From the NCBI GenBank assembly GCA_900317585.1, contig ONHG01000026.1:1-50169 (forward strand): 50,169 bases of DNA, in the 5' to 3' direction. This document shows, one piece after another, positions 17,490 through 24,820 of this stretch. Numbering within the stretch: position 1 is the stretch's first letter; each line of letters opens with the position of its first letter. Origin of the DNA: an uncultured Lachnospiraceae bacterium (GTDB taxonomy: Bacteria > Bacillota > Clostridia > Lachnospirales > Lachnospiraceae). The translations under genes and the position numbers were made by a program. The notes below the pieces were generated by a model, which was given only the letters and a program-made list of their open reading frames with translations, made no database searches and was not told the origin of the DNA.

Positions 17490-17696
17490 ATGACTATCAC
17501 AGTAGCAGGAGAGAAGAAAGAATATAAGGATGGACTTACATTACCGGAGCTTATTGAGCTTGAGAATGTAGATATGCCGGAGTATGTAACAGTTTCAATA
17601 AATGAGGAATTTGTTGCCACAGAGGATAAGCCAAAGACAGTGCTTAAGGATGGCGACAATGTAGAGTTCCTTTACTTCATGGGAGGTGGATGCTAA
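17490..17696 (+). CDS. ThiS-like sulfur carrier ending in Gly-Gly-Gly-Cys (HcyS-type)
   Basis: A 68-residue ubiquitin-like protein with the ThiS/MoaD beta-grasp pattern and the C-terminal GDNVEFLYFMGGGC. Active carriers of this class end in Gly-Gly, which is adenylated and then converted to a thiocarboxylate. Here one Cys follows the glycines. In the HcyS system of Wolinella succinogenes a C-terminal Ala must first be removed by the JAMM protease HcyD. The adenylase and a JAMM protease are the next two genes, so the same maturation is inferred. The stop codon overlaps the next start (TAATG). A thiamine role (ThiS) is less likely, as no thi genes are near. Confidence 0.85.
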   Translation: MTITVAGEKKEYKDGLTLPELIELENVDMPEYVTVSINEEFVATEDKPKTVLKDGDNVEFLYFMGGGC

Positions 17697-18535
17697 TGGC
17701 AATGACTGATGAGCAGATCGAGCGCTATTCACGCCACATTATCCTTAATGAGGTGGGCGTTAAAGGTCAGAAGAAATTATTAAAGGGCAAGGTACTTATT
17801 ATCGGTGCCGGCGGACTTGGAGCTCCGGCAGCCATGTATCTTGCGGCAGCAGGAGTTGGCACAATCGGTATTGTGGATGCGGATGAGGTAGATTTATCCA
17901 ACCTGCAGAGACAGATTATCCACGGAACAGCCGATGTGGGCAAAGCCAAGGTAAAGTCAGCAAAAGAGACAATGAACGCCATGAACCCGGACGTTCAGGT
18001 CAATACATACCGTATGTTTGTAGATGCGTCAAACATCAGAGAGCTTATCAGGGATTATGATTTCATCATCGATGGAACTGACAATTTCCCGGCAAAGTTC
18101 TTAATCAACGATGCATGTGTGCTTGAGAAAAAGCCGTTTTCACATGCAGGAATCATCCGTTTCAAGGGTCAGCTCATGACATATGTGCCGGGAGAGGGAC
18201 CTTGCTACAGATGTGTATTCAAGAATCCGCCACCAAAGGATGCAGTGCCTACATGTAAGCAGGCAGGCGTTATCGGAGCTATGGGCGGAGTCATCGGTTC
18301 GCTTCAGGCTATGGAGGCTATCAAGTATTTAATCGGTGTTGGAGAGCTGCTCACAGGATATCTGCTTACATATGATGCACTCACCATGGAGTTCCACAAG
18401 ATTAAGCTTCCAAAGGATACACACAACTGTGCAGTCTGTGGCGACCATCCGACTATTCTCGAGCCAATCGACTACGAGCAGGAGGTCTGCGAGGAGACAG
18501 CGGGCAGATTTGATGCACCTCGTACACAGGAATAA
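17696..18535 (+). CDS. ThiF/MoeB-type adenylyltransferase (HcyF-type)
   Basis: An E1-like enzyme of 279 residues. GAGGLGAPAAMYLAAAG (residues 37-53) is the ATP site, DADEVDLSNLQRQ follows, DFIIDGTDNFPAKF is the substrate-binding region, PTCKQAGVIG holds the conserved Cys, and CYRC with CAVC bind structural zinc. It would activate the C-terminal glycine of the adjacent carrier with ATP. I choose 17696 over an ATG at 17690: the ribosome site GGGAGGTGG ends one base before 17690 but seven before 17696, and 17696 overlaps the carrier stop. Confidence 0.88.
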   Translation: MAMTDEQIERYSRHIILNEVGVKGQKKLLKGKVLIIGAGGLGAPAAMYLAAAGVGTIGIVDADEVDLSNLQRQIIHGTADVGKAKVKSAKETMNAMNPDVQVNTYRMFVDASNIRELIRDYDFIIDGTDNFPAKFLINDACVLEKKPFSHAGIIRFKGQLMTYVPGEGPCYRCVFKNPPPKDAVPTCKQAGVIGAMGGVIGSLQAMEAIKYLIGVGELLTGYLLTYDALTMEFHKIKLPKDTHNCAVCGDHPTILEPIDYEQEVCEETAGRFDAPRTQE

Positions 18536-18559
18536 AAAGACAGTAAGGAAAGGAACGAT

Positions 18560-18991
18560 ATGAGTATCATAAGAATGAAATATCCGTTTCTGGATGAAAT
18601 AGCAAAATATGCTAAAGAGCATCTGCCGGAGGAGGCGTGCGGTCTGATAGCAGGCAGTGAGGACGAAAACGGTCGTCTCATCACAAAGGTATATTACCTG
18701 ACGAATACAGACCATGCCGAGGACCATTTCACAATGGATCCAAAGGAGCAGCTGGCAGCCATAAAGGACATGAGAGCAAACGGCCTTAAGCCGCTTGGCA
18801 ACTGGCATTCACACCCGTCTAGCCCTTCAAGGCCATCGGATGAGGATATAAAGCTTGCATACGATCCAAGTGCGAGCTACATGATAATGTCGCTTATGGC
18901 AGAAAATCCTGTAATCAACTCGTTTCATATCGAGGGTGGACAGGTCACGAAAGAGGATTTACGAATATATTCTGATGAATATTACTTCTAA
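18560..18991 (+). CDS. JAMM/MPN+ metalloprotease (HcyD/Mec-type)
   Basis: A 143-residue zinc peptidase with the full JAMM motif. PEEACGLIAG supplies the catalytic Glu near residue 25, and NWHSHPSSPSRPSDED supplies H83, H85, S93 and D96. Small JAMM proteases beside ThiS-like carriers trim residues behind Gly-Gly or release the amino acid after sulfur transfer: Mec frees cysteine from CysO, and HcyD frees homocysteine from HcyS. Both jobs are plausible here, as the carrier ends in Gly-Gly-Cys and MetY is in the operon. GGAAAGGAACG precedes the ATG. Confidence 0.88.
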   Translation: MSIIRMKYPFLDEIAKYAKEHLPEEACGLIAGSEDENGRLITKVYYLTNTDHAEDHFTMDPKEQLAAIKDMRANGLKPLGNWHSHPSSPSRPSDEDIKLAYDPSASYMIMSLMAENPVINSFHIEGGQVTKEDLRIYSDEYYF

Positions 18992-18994
18992 ATC

Positions 18995-19009
18995 ATATGT
19001 TAATGTTTT
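18995..19009 (-). promoter_or_regulatory. Shared 14-base motif, copy 3 (inverted)
   Basis: The minus strand reads AAAACATTAACATAT, identical to copy 1 over 15 bases. It lies 4 bases after the JAMM gene and before the bioY terminator-leader. Confidence 0.45.
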
Positions 19010-19028
19010 GAGTCGCAACGAAAGCTGC

Positions 19029-19068
19029 AAAGAAAAGTCAGCTTCATCGAAGATGGCTTTTCTTTTTT
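19029..19068 (+). terminator. Terminator after the sulfur-carrier operon
   Basis: AAAGAAAAGTCA pairs with TGGCTTTTCTTT (one G-U), with an inner CTTC/GAAG stem, and the right arm leads into T6. It separates the JAMM gene from bioY. Confidence 0.75.
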
Positions 19069-19123
19069 AGAGAAAGATGTTATTATAGCATGTATATTTA
19101 ATAAAACGAAAGAGCGTGCGAAA

Positions 19124-19723
19124 ATGAAATTAAAAACGAAGGAACTTACAACATGTGCACTTTTTGCGGCACTTATAGCAGTTGGAGCATTTATCAAGAT
19201 TGATATTCCGCTTCCTATGTACACCATGCATTTTACATTACAGTGGTTCTTTGTGCTGATGGCAGGATTTCTGCTGGGGGCAAAGCTGGCATCGCTTAGC
19301 GTGATAGTATATTTGTGCATCGGACTGGTGGGAGTGCCTGTATTTGCGGCAGGCGGCGGCCCTACATATATTTTAAGACCTGGCTTTGGGTTCCTCTTAG
19401 GCTTTGTGCTTGCCGCATTTTTAATCGGAGCTATCACAGAAAAGCTTAAAAAGACCAATGCGTTTACACTCATTCTTCCGGCAACGGTCGGACTGGTGGC
19501 ATATTATACAGTTGGAGCAATATACTTTTACTGCATGAAGAATTTCTATGCGGCAACACCTGTCAGCTGGGGCATAGTAATAGTAGATTACTGTCTGATA
19601 ACTGTTGCACCGGACTTTATATTATGCGTATCGGCAGCAGTGTTTTCTGCCAAGCTTCGTCCTGTTTTTGAAGGAATGCTCAATGGATACAGTGTGAAGC
19701 ATAAGGCAAAAAATAAAGCGTAG
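19124..19723 (+). CDS. bioY: Biotin transporter substrate-binding subunit BioY
   Basis: A 199-residue membrane protein with six predicted helices. It shows the BioY signature FTLQWFFVLMAGFLLGAKLA, then GLVGVPVFAAGGGPTYILRP and GFGFLLGF, and a conserved Asp in the last helix region (VDYCLITVAPD). As the S-component of an ECF transporter it captures biotin and works with EcfA/A'/T, which are not encoded here. BioB is encoded 14 kb downstream behind a BirA-like operator; I see no such operator before bioY. Confidence 0.88.
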   Translation: MKLKTKELTTCALFAALIAVGAFIKIDIPLPMYTMHFTLQWFFVLMAGFLLGAKLASLSVIVYLCIGLVGVPVFAAGGGPTYILRPGFGFLLGFVLAAFLIGAITEKLKKTNAFTLILPATVGLVAYYTVGAIYFYCMKNFYAATPVSWGIVIVDYCLITVAPDFILCVSAAVFSAKLRPVFEGMLNGYSVKHKAKNKA

Positions 19724-19771
19724 AATAAGGTATGAAATAAGGCAAGGATATGGTATTACAGGGAGATAAAA

Positions 19772-20434
19772 ATGGCGTATTTTCCGATGTTTGTGGATAT
19801 GACGGAAAGAGAGTGTCTGATCGTCGGCGGTGGAAATGTGGCATACCGCAAGGTGATTGTAATGCTGGATTTTGGCGCAAAGGTCACGGTTGTGGCAGAG
19901 GATATATGTGATGAGCTGGGAAAGCTTACAATTGATGATATAGCAAGCGAGGATAAAACGGGCTCATATACGGCAAATAAAGAAAACAATCAGACGGACC
20001 CGGATGCAGCAGATAGAATTACGTTCATAAAAAGAAGGTTTGAACGAAAAGACTGTGACGGCATGGAAATGGTTATCGCTGCCACTGATGACAATGCTTT
20101 AAATCATGAGATTGCAGAGTATTGCAAAACTAATGGCATCATGGTAAATGCGGTCGATCAGAAGGCTGATTGCAGCTTTATTTTTCCGTCATACATAAAG
20201 GAAAAGAATCTTGTTGCGGCATTTTCGAGCGGAGGAAACAGCCCTGCGCTGACTCAGTATCTGAAAGGCAAAGAGCAGGAGATTCTTACTCCGTTTCTTG
20301 GTGAGCTGAACGAATACATGGGACAGATCCGCGAAAAAGTAATAGCGCAATATGACACGGAAGCCGAGAGAAAGCGTGTGTTTAAAGAAATATTGTGTGC
20401 AGCTATTGATAATGGAAGGATTCCGGAAATATAG
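19772..20434 (+). CDS. Precorrin-2 dehydrogenase (SirC/Met8-type)
   Basis: A 220-residue NAD-dependent enzyme that oxidises precorrin-2 to sirohydrochlorin. The N-terminal ECLIVGGGNVAYRKVIVMLD is the Rossmann site, preceded by MFVDMTE. MVIAATDDNALNHEIAEYC and VNAVDQKADCSFIFPS follow, with FSSGGNSPALTQYLK marking the second domain. A low-complexity insertion (around residues 60-85, SYTANKENNQTDPDAA) is unusual. Together with the next two genes it makes siroheme precursors, which fits the sulfite reductase upstream. Ferrochelation could be its own activity or that of an enzyme elsewhere. Confidence 0.87.
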   Translation: MAYFPMFVDMTERECLIVGGGNVAYRKVIVMLDFGAKVTVVAEDICDELGKLTIDDIASEDKTGSYTANKENNQTDPDAADRITFIKRRFERKDCDGMEMVIAATDDNALNHEIAEYCKTNGIMVNAVDQKADCSFIFPSYIKEKNLVAAFSSGGNSPALTQYLKGKEQEILTPFLGELNEYMGQIREKVIAQYDTEAERKRVFKEILCAAIDNGRIPEI

Positions 20435-20518
20435 TTTAAAGTATGGTATTACAGATTTTAAGTTGTTGTTCATTTATAAATTATAAATGGAAAATGGCAT
20501 GATCCGTAGGAGAGTAAA

Positions 20519-21535
20519 ATGAGGTATTTAATAGGAACGAGAGGCTCAAAGCTTGCTCTTGTTCAGACTGATTACGTGATAGATAAGTTAAAAAGAGCAT
20601 ATCCGGATGATGATTTCGAGGCTGTTATCATAAAGACAACAGGCGATTTAGAGCAGAAAAAGGCACTCGATAAGATTGGCTCAAAGGGTATCTTCGTAAA
20701 GGAGATAGAGGACGAGCTTTTATCGGGAAAGATTCATATGGCAGTCCATTCCATGAAGGATATGCCTGATGAACCGGCAGCAGGGCTTACATTTGCAAGG
20801 GCATGGAAGCGTGAAGATCCAAGGGATGTTTTGGTGCTAAAAAATGCCGCTTCACTGGATGAGCTTCCTCATGGTGCCGTGATAGGAACCGGAAGCAAGC
20901 GCAGAAAGTACCAGCTTTTAAAGCTGCGTCCTGACCTTAAGGTGGTTGGCATACGCGGAAATATCGATACGAGGCTTCGTAAGCTATATGATGGGGAAAT
21001 TATATATGAAGAGGTTTCCGATAATACTGTAAATAACGATGAGATAGCTAACGAAAAACAGAATAAGTATAACGAATACAGGCTGGATGGAATCGTACTT
21101 GCAGCGGCGGGAATAAAGCGTATCGGAAGAGATTCTGAGATCACACAGTACTTTTCAGAGGATGATATGATTCCGGCTCCGGCACAGGGCACACTTGCGC
21201 TTGAGCTACGTGCTGACAATGCTAAGCTGATGGCAAAGCTTGATGCTTTGTCAGATGAGAAAACCAATCTGTGCGCAGGTATTGAGAGAGAATTTTTAAA
21301 GCGAATCGGTGGAAACTGTCATCTGCCTGTGGCTGCATACTGTGATATTGTAAGTGAAAAAGACCGAGGTAATGACAGCAACAAAAATAACAGGCTAAAG
21401 CTTCTTGCGATGTTTGGTTCAGAGGATGGAAAACAGCTTGCAAGGACAGAGCAGGTATGTGATATTACATCAGACAGAAACAATATTGTGGAGCGTGCGG
21501 TGCACGATATTCGGTATAAATTAGAAATCGACTAA
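20519..21535 (+). CDS. hemC: Hydroxymethylbilane synthase
   Basis: A 338-residue porphobilinogen deaminase that polymerises four porphobilinogens. IGTRGSKLALVQTDYV, the AVHSMKDMPDE catalytic Asp region, GTGSKRRKYQLL, VGIRGNIDTRL and PAPAQGTLALE are all present. The dipyrromethane cofactor binds the Cys in RIGGNCHLPVAAY. There is an Asn/Glu/Lys-rich insertion of about 20 residues after the RL(R)KL segment. It is preceded by GTAGGAGAG and lies between the SirC-type gene and the CobA-HemD gene. Confidence 0.93.
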   Translation: MRYLIGTRGSKLALVQTDYVIDKLKRAYPDDDFEAVIIKTTGDLEQKKALDKIGSKGIFVKEIEDELLSGKIHMAVHSMKDMPDEPAAGLTFARAWKREDPRDVLVLKNAASLDELPHGAVIGTGSKRRKYQLLKLRPDLKVVGIRGNIDTRLRKLYDGEIIYEEVSDNTVNNDEIANEKQNKYNEYRLDGIVLAAAGIKRIGRDSEITQYFSEDDMIPAPAQGTLALELRADNAKLMAKLDALSDEKTNLCAGIEREFLKRIGGNCHLPVAAYCDIVSEKDRGNDSNKNNRLKLLAMFGSEDGKQLARTEQVCDITSDRNNIVERAVHDIRYKLEID

Positions 21536-21662
21536 AGTTTATTATATTTAACCTGGTTTTAAATTTAAAAACATGCAGCCGATACATCAAGTGGCTCGTT
21601 TAAAAATATCAAGTCATAATTTTTAATCATAATAATTCAGTAGAAAAATAATTAGGAAAATC

Positions 21663-23309
21663 ATGAGAGAAAACACAGGAAAAGTAGTATTAGTTGGAGC
21701 AGGACCGGGAGATACGGGCCTGCTCACTTTAAAAGGAGAAAAATATATAAAACAGGCGGATTGTCTGGTGTATGACAGGCTGTCATCACCAGAGTTTCTT
21801 TCAATGGCAAAGGCAGGCTGTGAGCTTATTTATGTGGGCAAGGAAAATCACAAGCATGTCATGAAGCAGAATGCCATAAACGAGCTTTTGTACGAGAAAT
21901 CAAAATATCATGAGCTTGTAGTCCGTTTAAAGGGCGGAGATCCGTATGTCTTTGGAAGAGGCGGAGAGGAAGCTCTCTACCTGGTAGATAGAAATGTGGA
22001 GGTAGAAGTGGTACCGGGTGTCAGTTCGTCGGTTGCAGCGCTTGCAGCTGCAGGAATACCTATTACGCACAGAGGCATAGCAAAAGGCTTTCAGGTCATC
22101 ACTGCGCACAGCAGAAAGGATGAGGAGGCAGATATAGACTATTCCCTTCTTACAGATGAGACAATCACCTGCGTATTTTTGATGGGACTTGCACATGTAA
22201 AAAGCATTGCAGCAGGGCTTATGAAAGCAGGACGAAGAGCGGATACTCCGGCAGCAGTGATATCGAACGGCACACTTGCCGCGCAGCGCAAATGTATAGG
22301 AACGCTTGCAGATATCGGAGAGAAGATTGAGGAAGCAAAGCTGACATCACCGGCTATAATCGTTGTGGGAGATGTGGTTTCTCTGAATGACAGGCTGGAT
22401 TTCTTTGAAAAAAGACCACTGTTTGGAAGAAAAATCACAGTACCATATATCGAGGCTATGCCTGAGAATATTGAAGCAGGAGCAAAAGATGATGGAAGAA
22501 AATTTGAAAGCTCTAAAGCGTTAAAAAATAGTAATAACAATATCAAAACAAACGAATTGATAGCAAAATTACAGCAGCTTGGAGCAGATGTCACACCGGT
22601 TAAGACAGGCATAATAAATCCGATAATAATTCCTGAATTTGCCGATAAGGTAAGATCGGCAGACTGGATTGTTTTTACAAGCAAAAATGGTGTAAGATCA
22701 TTTTTCTATAATCTGGATCTGGCAGGGGCTGACATCAGGATTATAGCAAATGCAAGGTTTGCAGTGGTGGGAAAAGCTACAGAAAAAGAGCTTGCAAAGC
22801 ATCACATAAATGCAGATATTATTCCGGCAGAACAGACCGGAAAAGGACTTGCAGATGCAATGAAATTATGTATGCCGTATGTCTATGGGAAAAGTGATGA
22901 GGATACATTTGATTTAGGGAAAAATAGTACATTGGATTTAAGCAATGGTAATATATCTGATAAAATGTGCAAAGTCTGCATTTTCTCGGCACAGGAGGCT
23001 TCACCTGACCTTGAGGCAGGGCTTAAAGAAATATGTGAATTAGAAAAAATTGATGCATATGTAAATGAGCAGGCATATGAGAGTATTCCTGAAAGCATTG
23101 GAAACATGGTAAGTGAAGCTGTTTTTACAAGCGCATCAAATGTGGAAAGATTTTTTCATATGCTGCCGGAGAATGCATACGTGGAAACAGCATACTCGAT
23201 AGGTGAAAAAACAACAGCAGCATTAGAGCAGCACAATGTCAGAGAGATACTACAAGCTGATGACAGCAGCTATGAAGCACTGGTAGATACAATATGTTAT
23301 AAAGCTTAA
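21663..23309 (+). CDS. Uroporphyrinogen-III C-methyltransferase/uroporphyrinogen-III synthase fusion
   Basis: A 548-residue bifunctional enzyme. Residues 1-250 are CobA/SUMT (VVLVGAGPGDTGLLTLKG, VRLKGGDPYVFGRGGEE, VPGVSSSVAALAAAGIPITHR, FLMGLAH), which adds two methyls to make precorrin-2. Residues 255-548 are HemD (DWIVFTSKNGVRSFF, AVVGKATEKEL, VFTSASNVERFF), which closes hydroxymethylbilane to uroporphyrinogen III. The linker is Asn/Lys rich. This fusion is common in Clostridia. With hemC and the SirC-type enzyme it completes the route from porphobilinogen to sirohydrochlorin. The 127-base gap before it shows no known riboswitch. Confidence 0.92.
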   Translation: MRENTGKVVLVGAGPGDTGLLTLKGEKYIKQADCLVYDRLSSPEFLSMAKAGCELIYVGKENHKHVMKQNAINELLYEKSKYHELVVRLKGGDPYVFGRGGEEALYLVDRNVEVEVVPGVSSSVAALAAAGIPITHRGIAKGFQVITAHSRKDEEADIDYSLLTDETITCVFLMGLAHVKSIAAGLMKAGRRADTPAAVISNGTLAAQRKCIGTLADIGEKIEEAKLTSPAIIVVGDVVSLNDRLDFFEKRPLFGRKITVPYIEAMPENIEAGAKDDGRKFESSKALKNSNNNIKTNELIAKLQQLGADVTPVKTGIINPIIIPEFADKVRSADWIVFTSKNGVRSFFYNLDLAGADIRIIANARFAVVGKATEKELAKHHINADIIPAEQTGKGLADAMKLCMPYVYGKSDEDTFDLGKNSTLDLSNGNISDKMCKVCIFSAQEASPDLEAGLKEICELEKIDAYVNEQAYESIPESIGNMVSEAVFTSASNVERFFHMLPENAYVETAYSIGEKTTAALEQHNVREILQADDSSYEALVDTICYKA

Positions 23310-23343
23310 GAATTTATGGTGACAAAAGTTATATAATCTGAAT

Positions 23344-23372
23344 TTGTCAAAACGCGCCAAATGTAATATACT
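23344..23372 (+). promoter_or_regulatory. Promoter of metY 2
   Basis: TTGTCA (23344-23349), 17 bases, TATACT (23367-23372). The predicted start lies near 23379, directly before the shared motif. Confidence 0.7.
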
Positions 23373-23383
23373 ATACACAACTG

Positions 23384-23398
23384 AAACATTAACATATT
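23384..23398 (+). promoter_or_regulatory. Shared 14-base motif, copy 2 (before metY 2)
   Basis: AAACATTAACATATT, identical over 15 bases to the copy before sulfite reductase. It covers about +6 to +20 of the predicted transcript, where a bound repressor would block initiation, or an RNA-binding factor could act. Confidence 0.5.
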
Positions 23399-23412
23399 AA
23401 AGGAGAAGCACA

Positions 23413-24699
23413 ATGAAAGAATACAGTATAGGTACAAAGTGTGTACAGGCAGGCTATGAAGCCGGAAACGGAGAGCCGAGACAGATTCCGATTATTCAGT
23501 CAACTACATTCAAATATGACACAAGCGAGGACATGGGAAAGCTTTTTGACCTTGAGGCAGAGGGTTATTTCTACAGCAGACTGCAGAATCCAACCTGTGA
23601 CACGGTAGCAAGAAAAATCGCAGCTATGGAGGGTGGCACTGCTGCCATGCTCACATCATCAGGACAGGCAGCCAATTTCTATGCCATGTTCAACATATGT
23701 GAGTGCGGAGACCATATCGTGGCATCATCATCCATATATGGAGGCACCTTCAACCTCATCGCGGTAACTATGGCAAAGATGGGTATTACAGCTACATTCG
23801 TATCTCCTGATGCTACAGAGGAGGAGCTGAATGCAGCATTCAGACCGAACACAAAGCTTATGTTTGGTGAGACTATTGCCAATCCTGCGCTTACGGTGCT
23901 TGATATAGAGCTTTTTGCAAAGGTGGCACACGAGCACGGAGTACCGCTTATAGTGGACAATACCTTCCCGACACCTGTAAACTGCAGACCAATTGAGTGG
24001 GGCGCAGATATTGTCACACACTCTACCACAAAGTACATGGATGGACACGGAGCCACACTCGGCGGAGCAATCGTAGACAGCGGCAAATTCGACTGGATGG
24101 CACATGCAGATAAATACCCGGGACTGTGCACACCTGACGACAGCTATCATGGCATCACATATGCAGAGAAATTCGGCAAGGAAGGTGCGTTCATCACCAA
24201 ATGTACAGCACAGCTTATGCGCGATTTTGGTTCTATGCAGTCACCACAGAATGCATTTATGCTGAATCTTGGTCTTGAGTCACTTCATGTGCGTATGCCA
24301 AAGCATGTGGAAAATGGACAGGCAGTGGCTGAATTTTTGGAAAATCATCCAAAGGTTGCCTATGTAAACTACTCAGGGCTTCCTTCAAACAAATACTATG
24401 AGAGAGCACAGAAGTATCTTCCAAACGGAGGCTGCGGAGTCGTATCATTTGGCTTAAAGGGCGGCAGAGAGGCAGCGTCTGCATTTATGAAGGCATTAAG
24501 GCTTGGTGCAATCGAGACACATGTGGCAGATGCGAGAACCTGCTGCTTAAATCCGGCAACAAGCACGCATCGTCAGATGAATGATGAGCAGCTTAAGGAA
24601 GCAGGAGTGCCGGCAGAGCTTATCAGAATAAGCTTAGGTCTTGAGGACAAGGTGGATTTGATTGCAGATATCTCAAACGCACTCGACGCCATAAAATAA
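23413..24699 (+). CDS. metY: O-acetylhomoserine aminocarboxypropyltransferase (MetY 2)
   Basis: A 428-residue PLP enzyme of the classical MetY clade. It shows IPIIQSTTFKYDTSEDMG, YFYSRLQNPTCD, MLTSSGQAANFYAMFN, IVDNTFPTPVNCRP, and the PLP lysine in THSTTKYMDGHG. It makes homocysteine from O-acetylhomoserine and sulfide. It differs clearly from MetY 1 and has its own promoter and the shared 14-base motif. The two enzymes may use free sulfide (this one) and carrier-bound sulfur (MetY 1), or serve different conditions; that division is inference. Confidence 0.9.
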   Translation: MKEYSIGTKCVQAGYEAGNGEPRQIPIIQSTTFKYDTSEDMGKLFDLEAEGYFYSRLQNPTCDTVARKIAAMEGGTAAMLTSSGQAANFYAMFNICECGDHIVASSSIYGGTFNLIAVTMAKMGITATFVSPDATEEELNAAFRPNTKLMFGETIANPALTVLDIELFAKVAHEHGVPLIVDNTFPTPVNCRPIEWGADIVTHSTTKYMDGHGATLGGAIVDSGKFDWMAHADKYPGLCTPDDSYHGITYAEKFGKEGAFITKCTAQLMRDFGSMQSPQNAFMLNLGLESLHVRMPKHVENGQAVAEFLENHPKVAYVNYSGLPSNKYYERAQKYLPNGGCGVVSFGLKGGREAASAFMKALRLGAIETHVADARTCCLNPATSTHRQMNDEQLKEAGVPAELIRISLGLEDKVDLIADISNALDAIK

Positions 24700-24737
24700 A
24701 AATACAAAATTTATACATAAATAAATTAAAACAAAAC

Positions 24738-24766
24738 TTTACGGAACAGCATACTAATGATATAGT
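24738..24766 (+). promoter_or_regulatory. Promoter of the GGDEF-EAL gene
   Basis: TTTACG (24738-24743), 17 bases, TATAGT (24761-24766). Confidence 0.5.
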
Positions 24767-24820
24767 AGTGTTATGGAAAAATGATTAATTTATAGGTTGA
24801 ATTATTAGTGGGAAGTATTT

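Noticed and set aside
17490-17696. Thiamine biosynthesis ThiS
   Set aside because: No thiazole synthase or other thi genes nearby; neighbours are MetY, sulfite reductase and a JAMM protease.
21536-21662. Cobalamin riboswitch before the CobA-HemD gene
   Set aside because: No GCCACTG-type B12 box or comparable structure.
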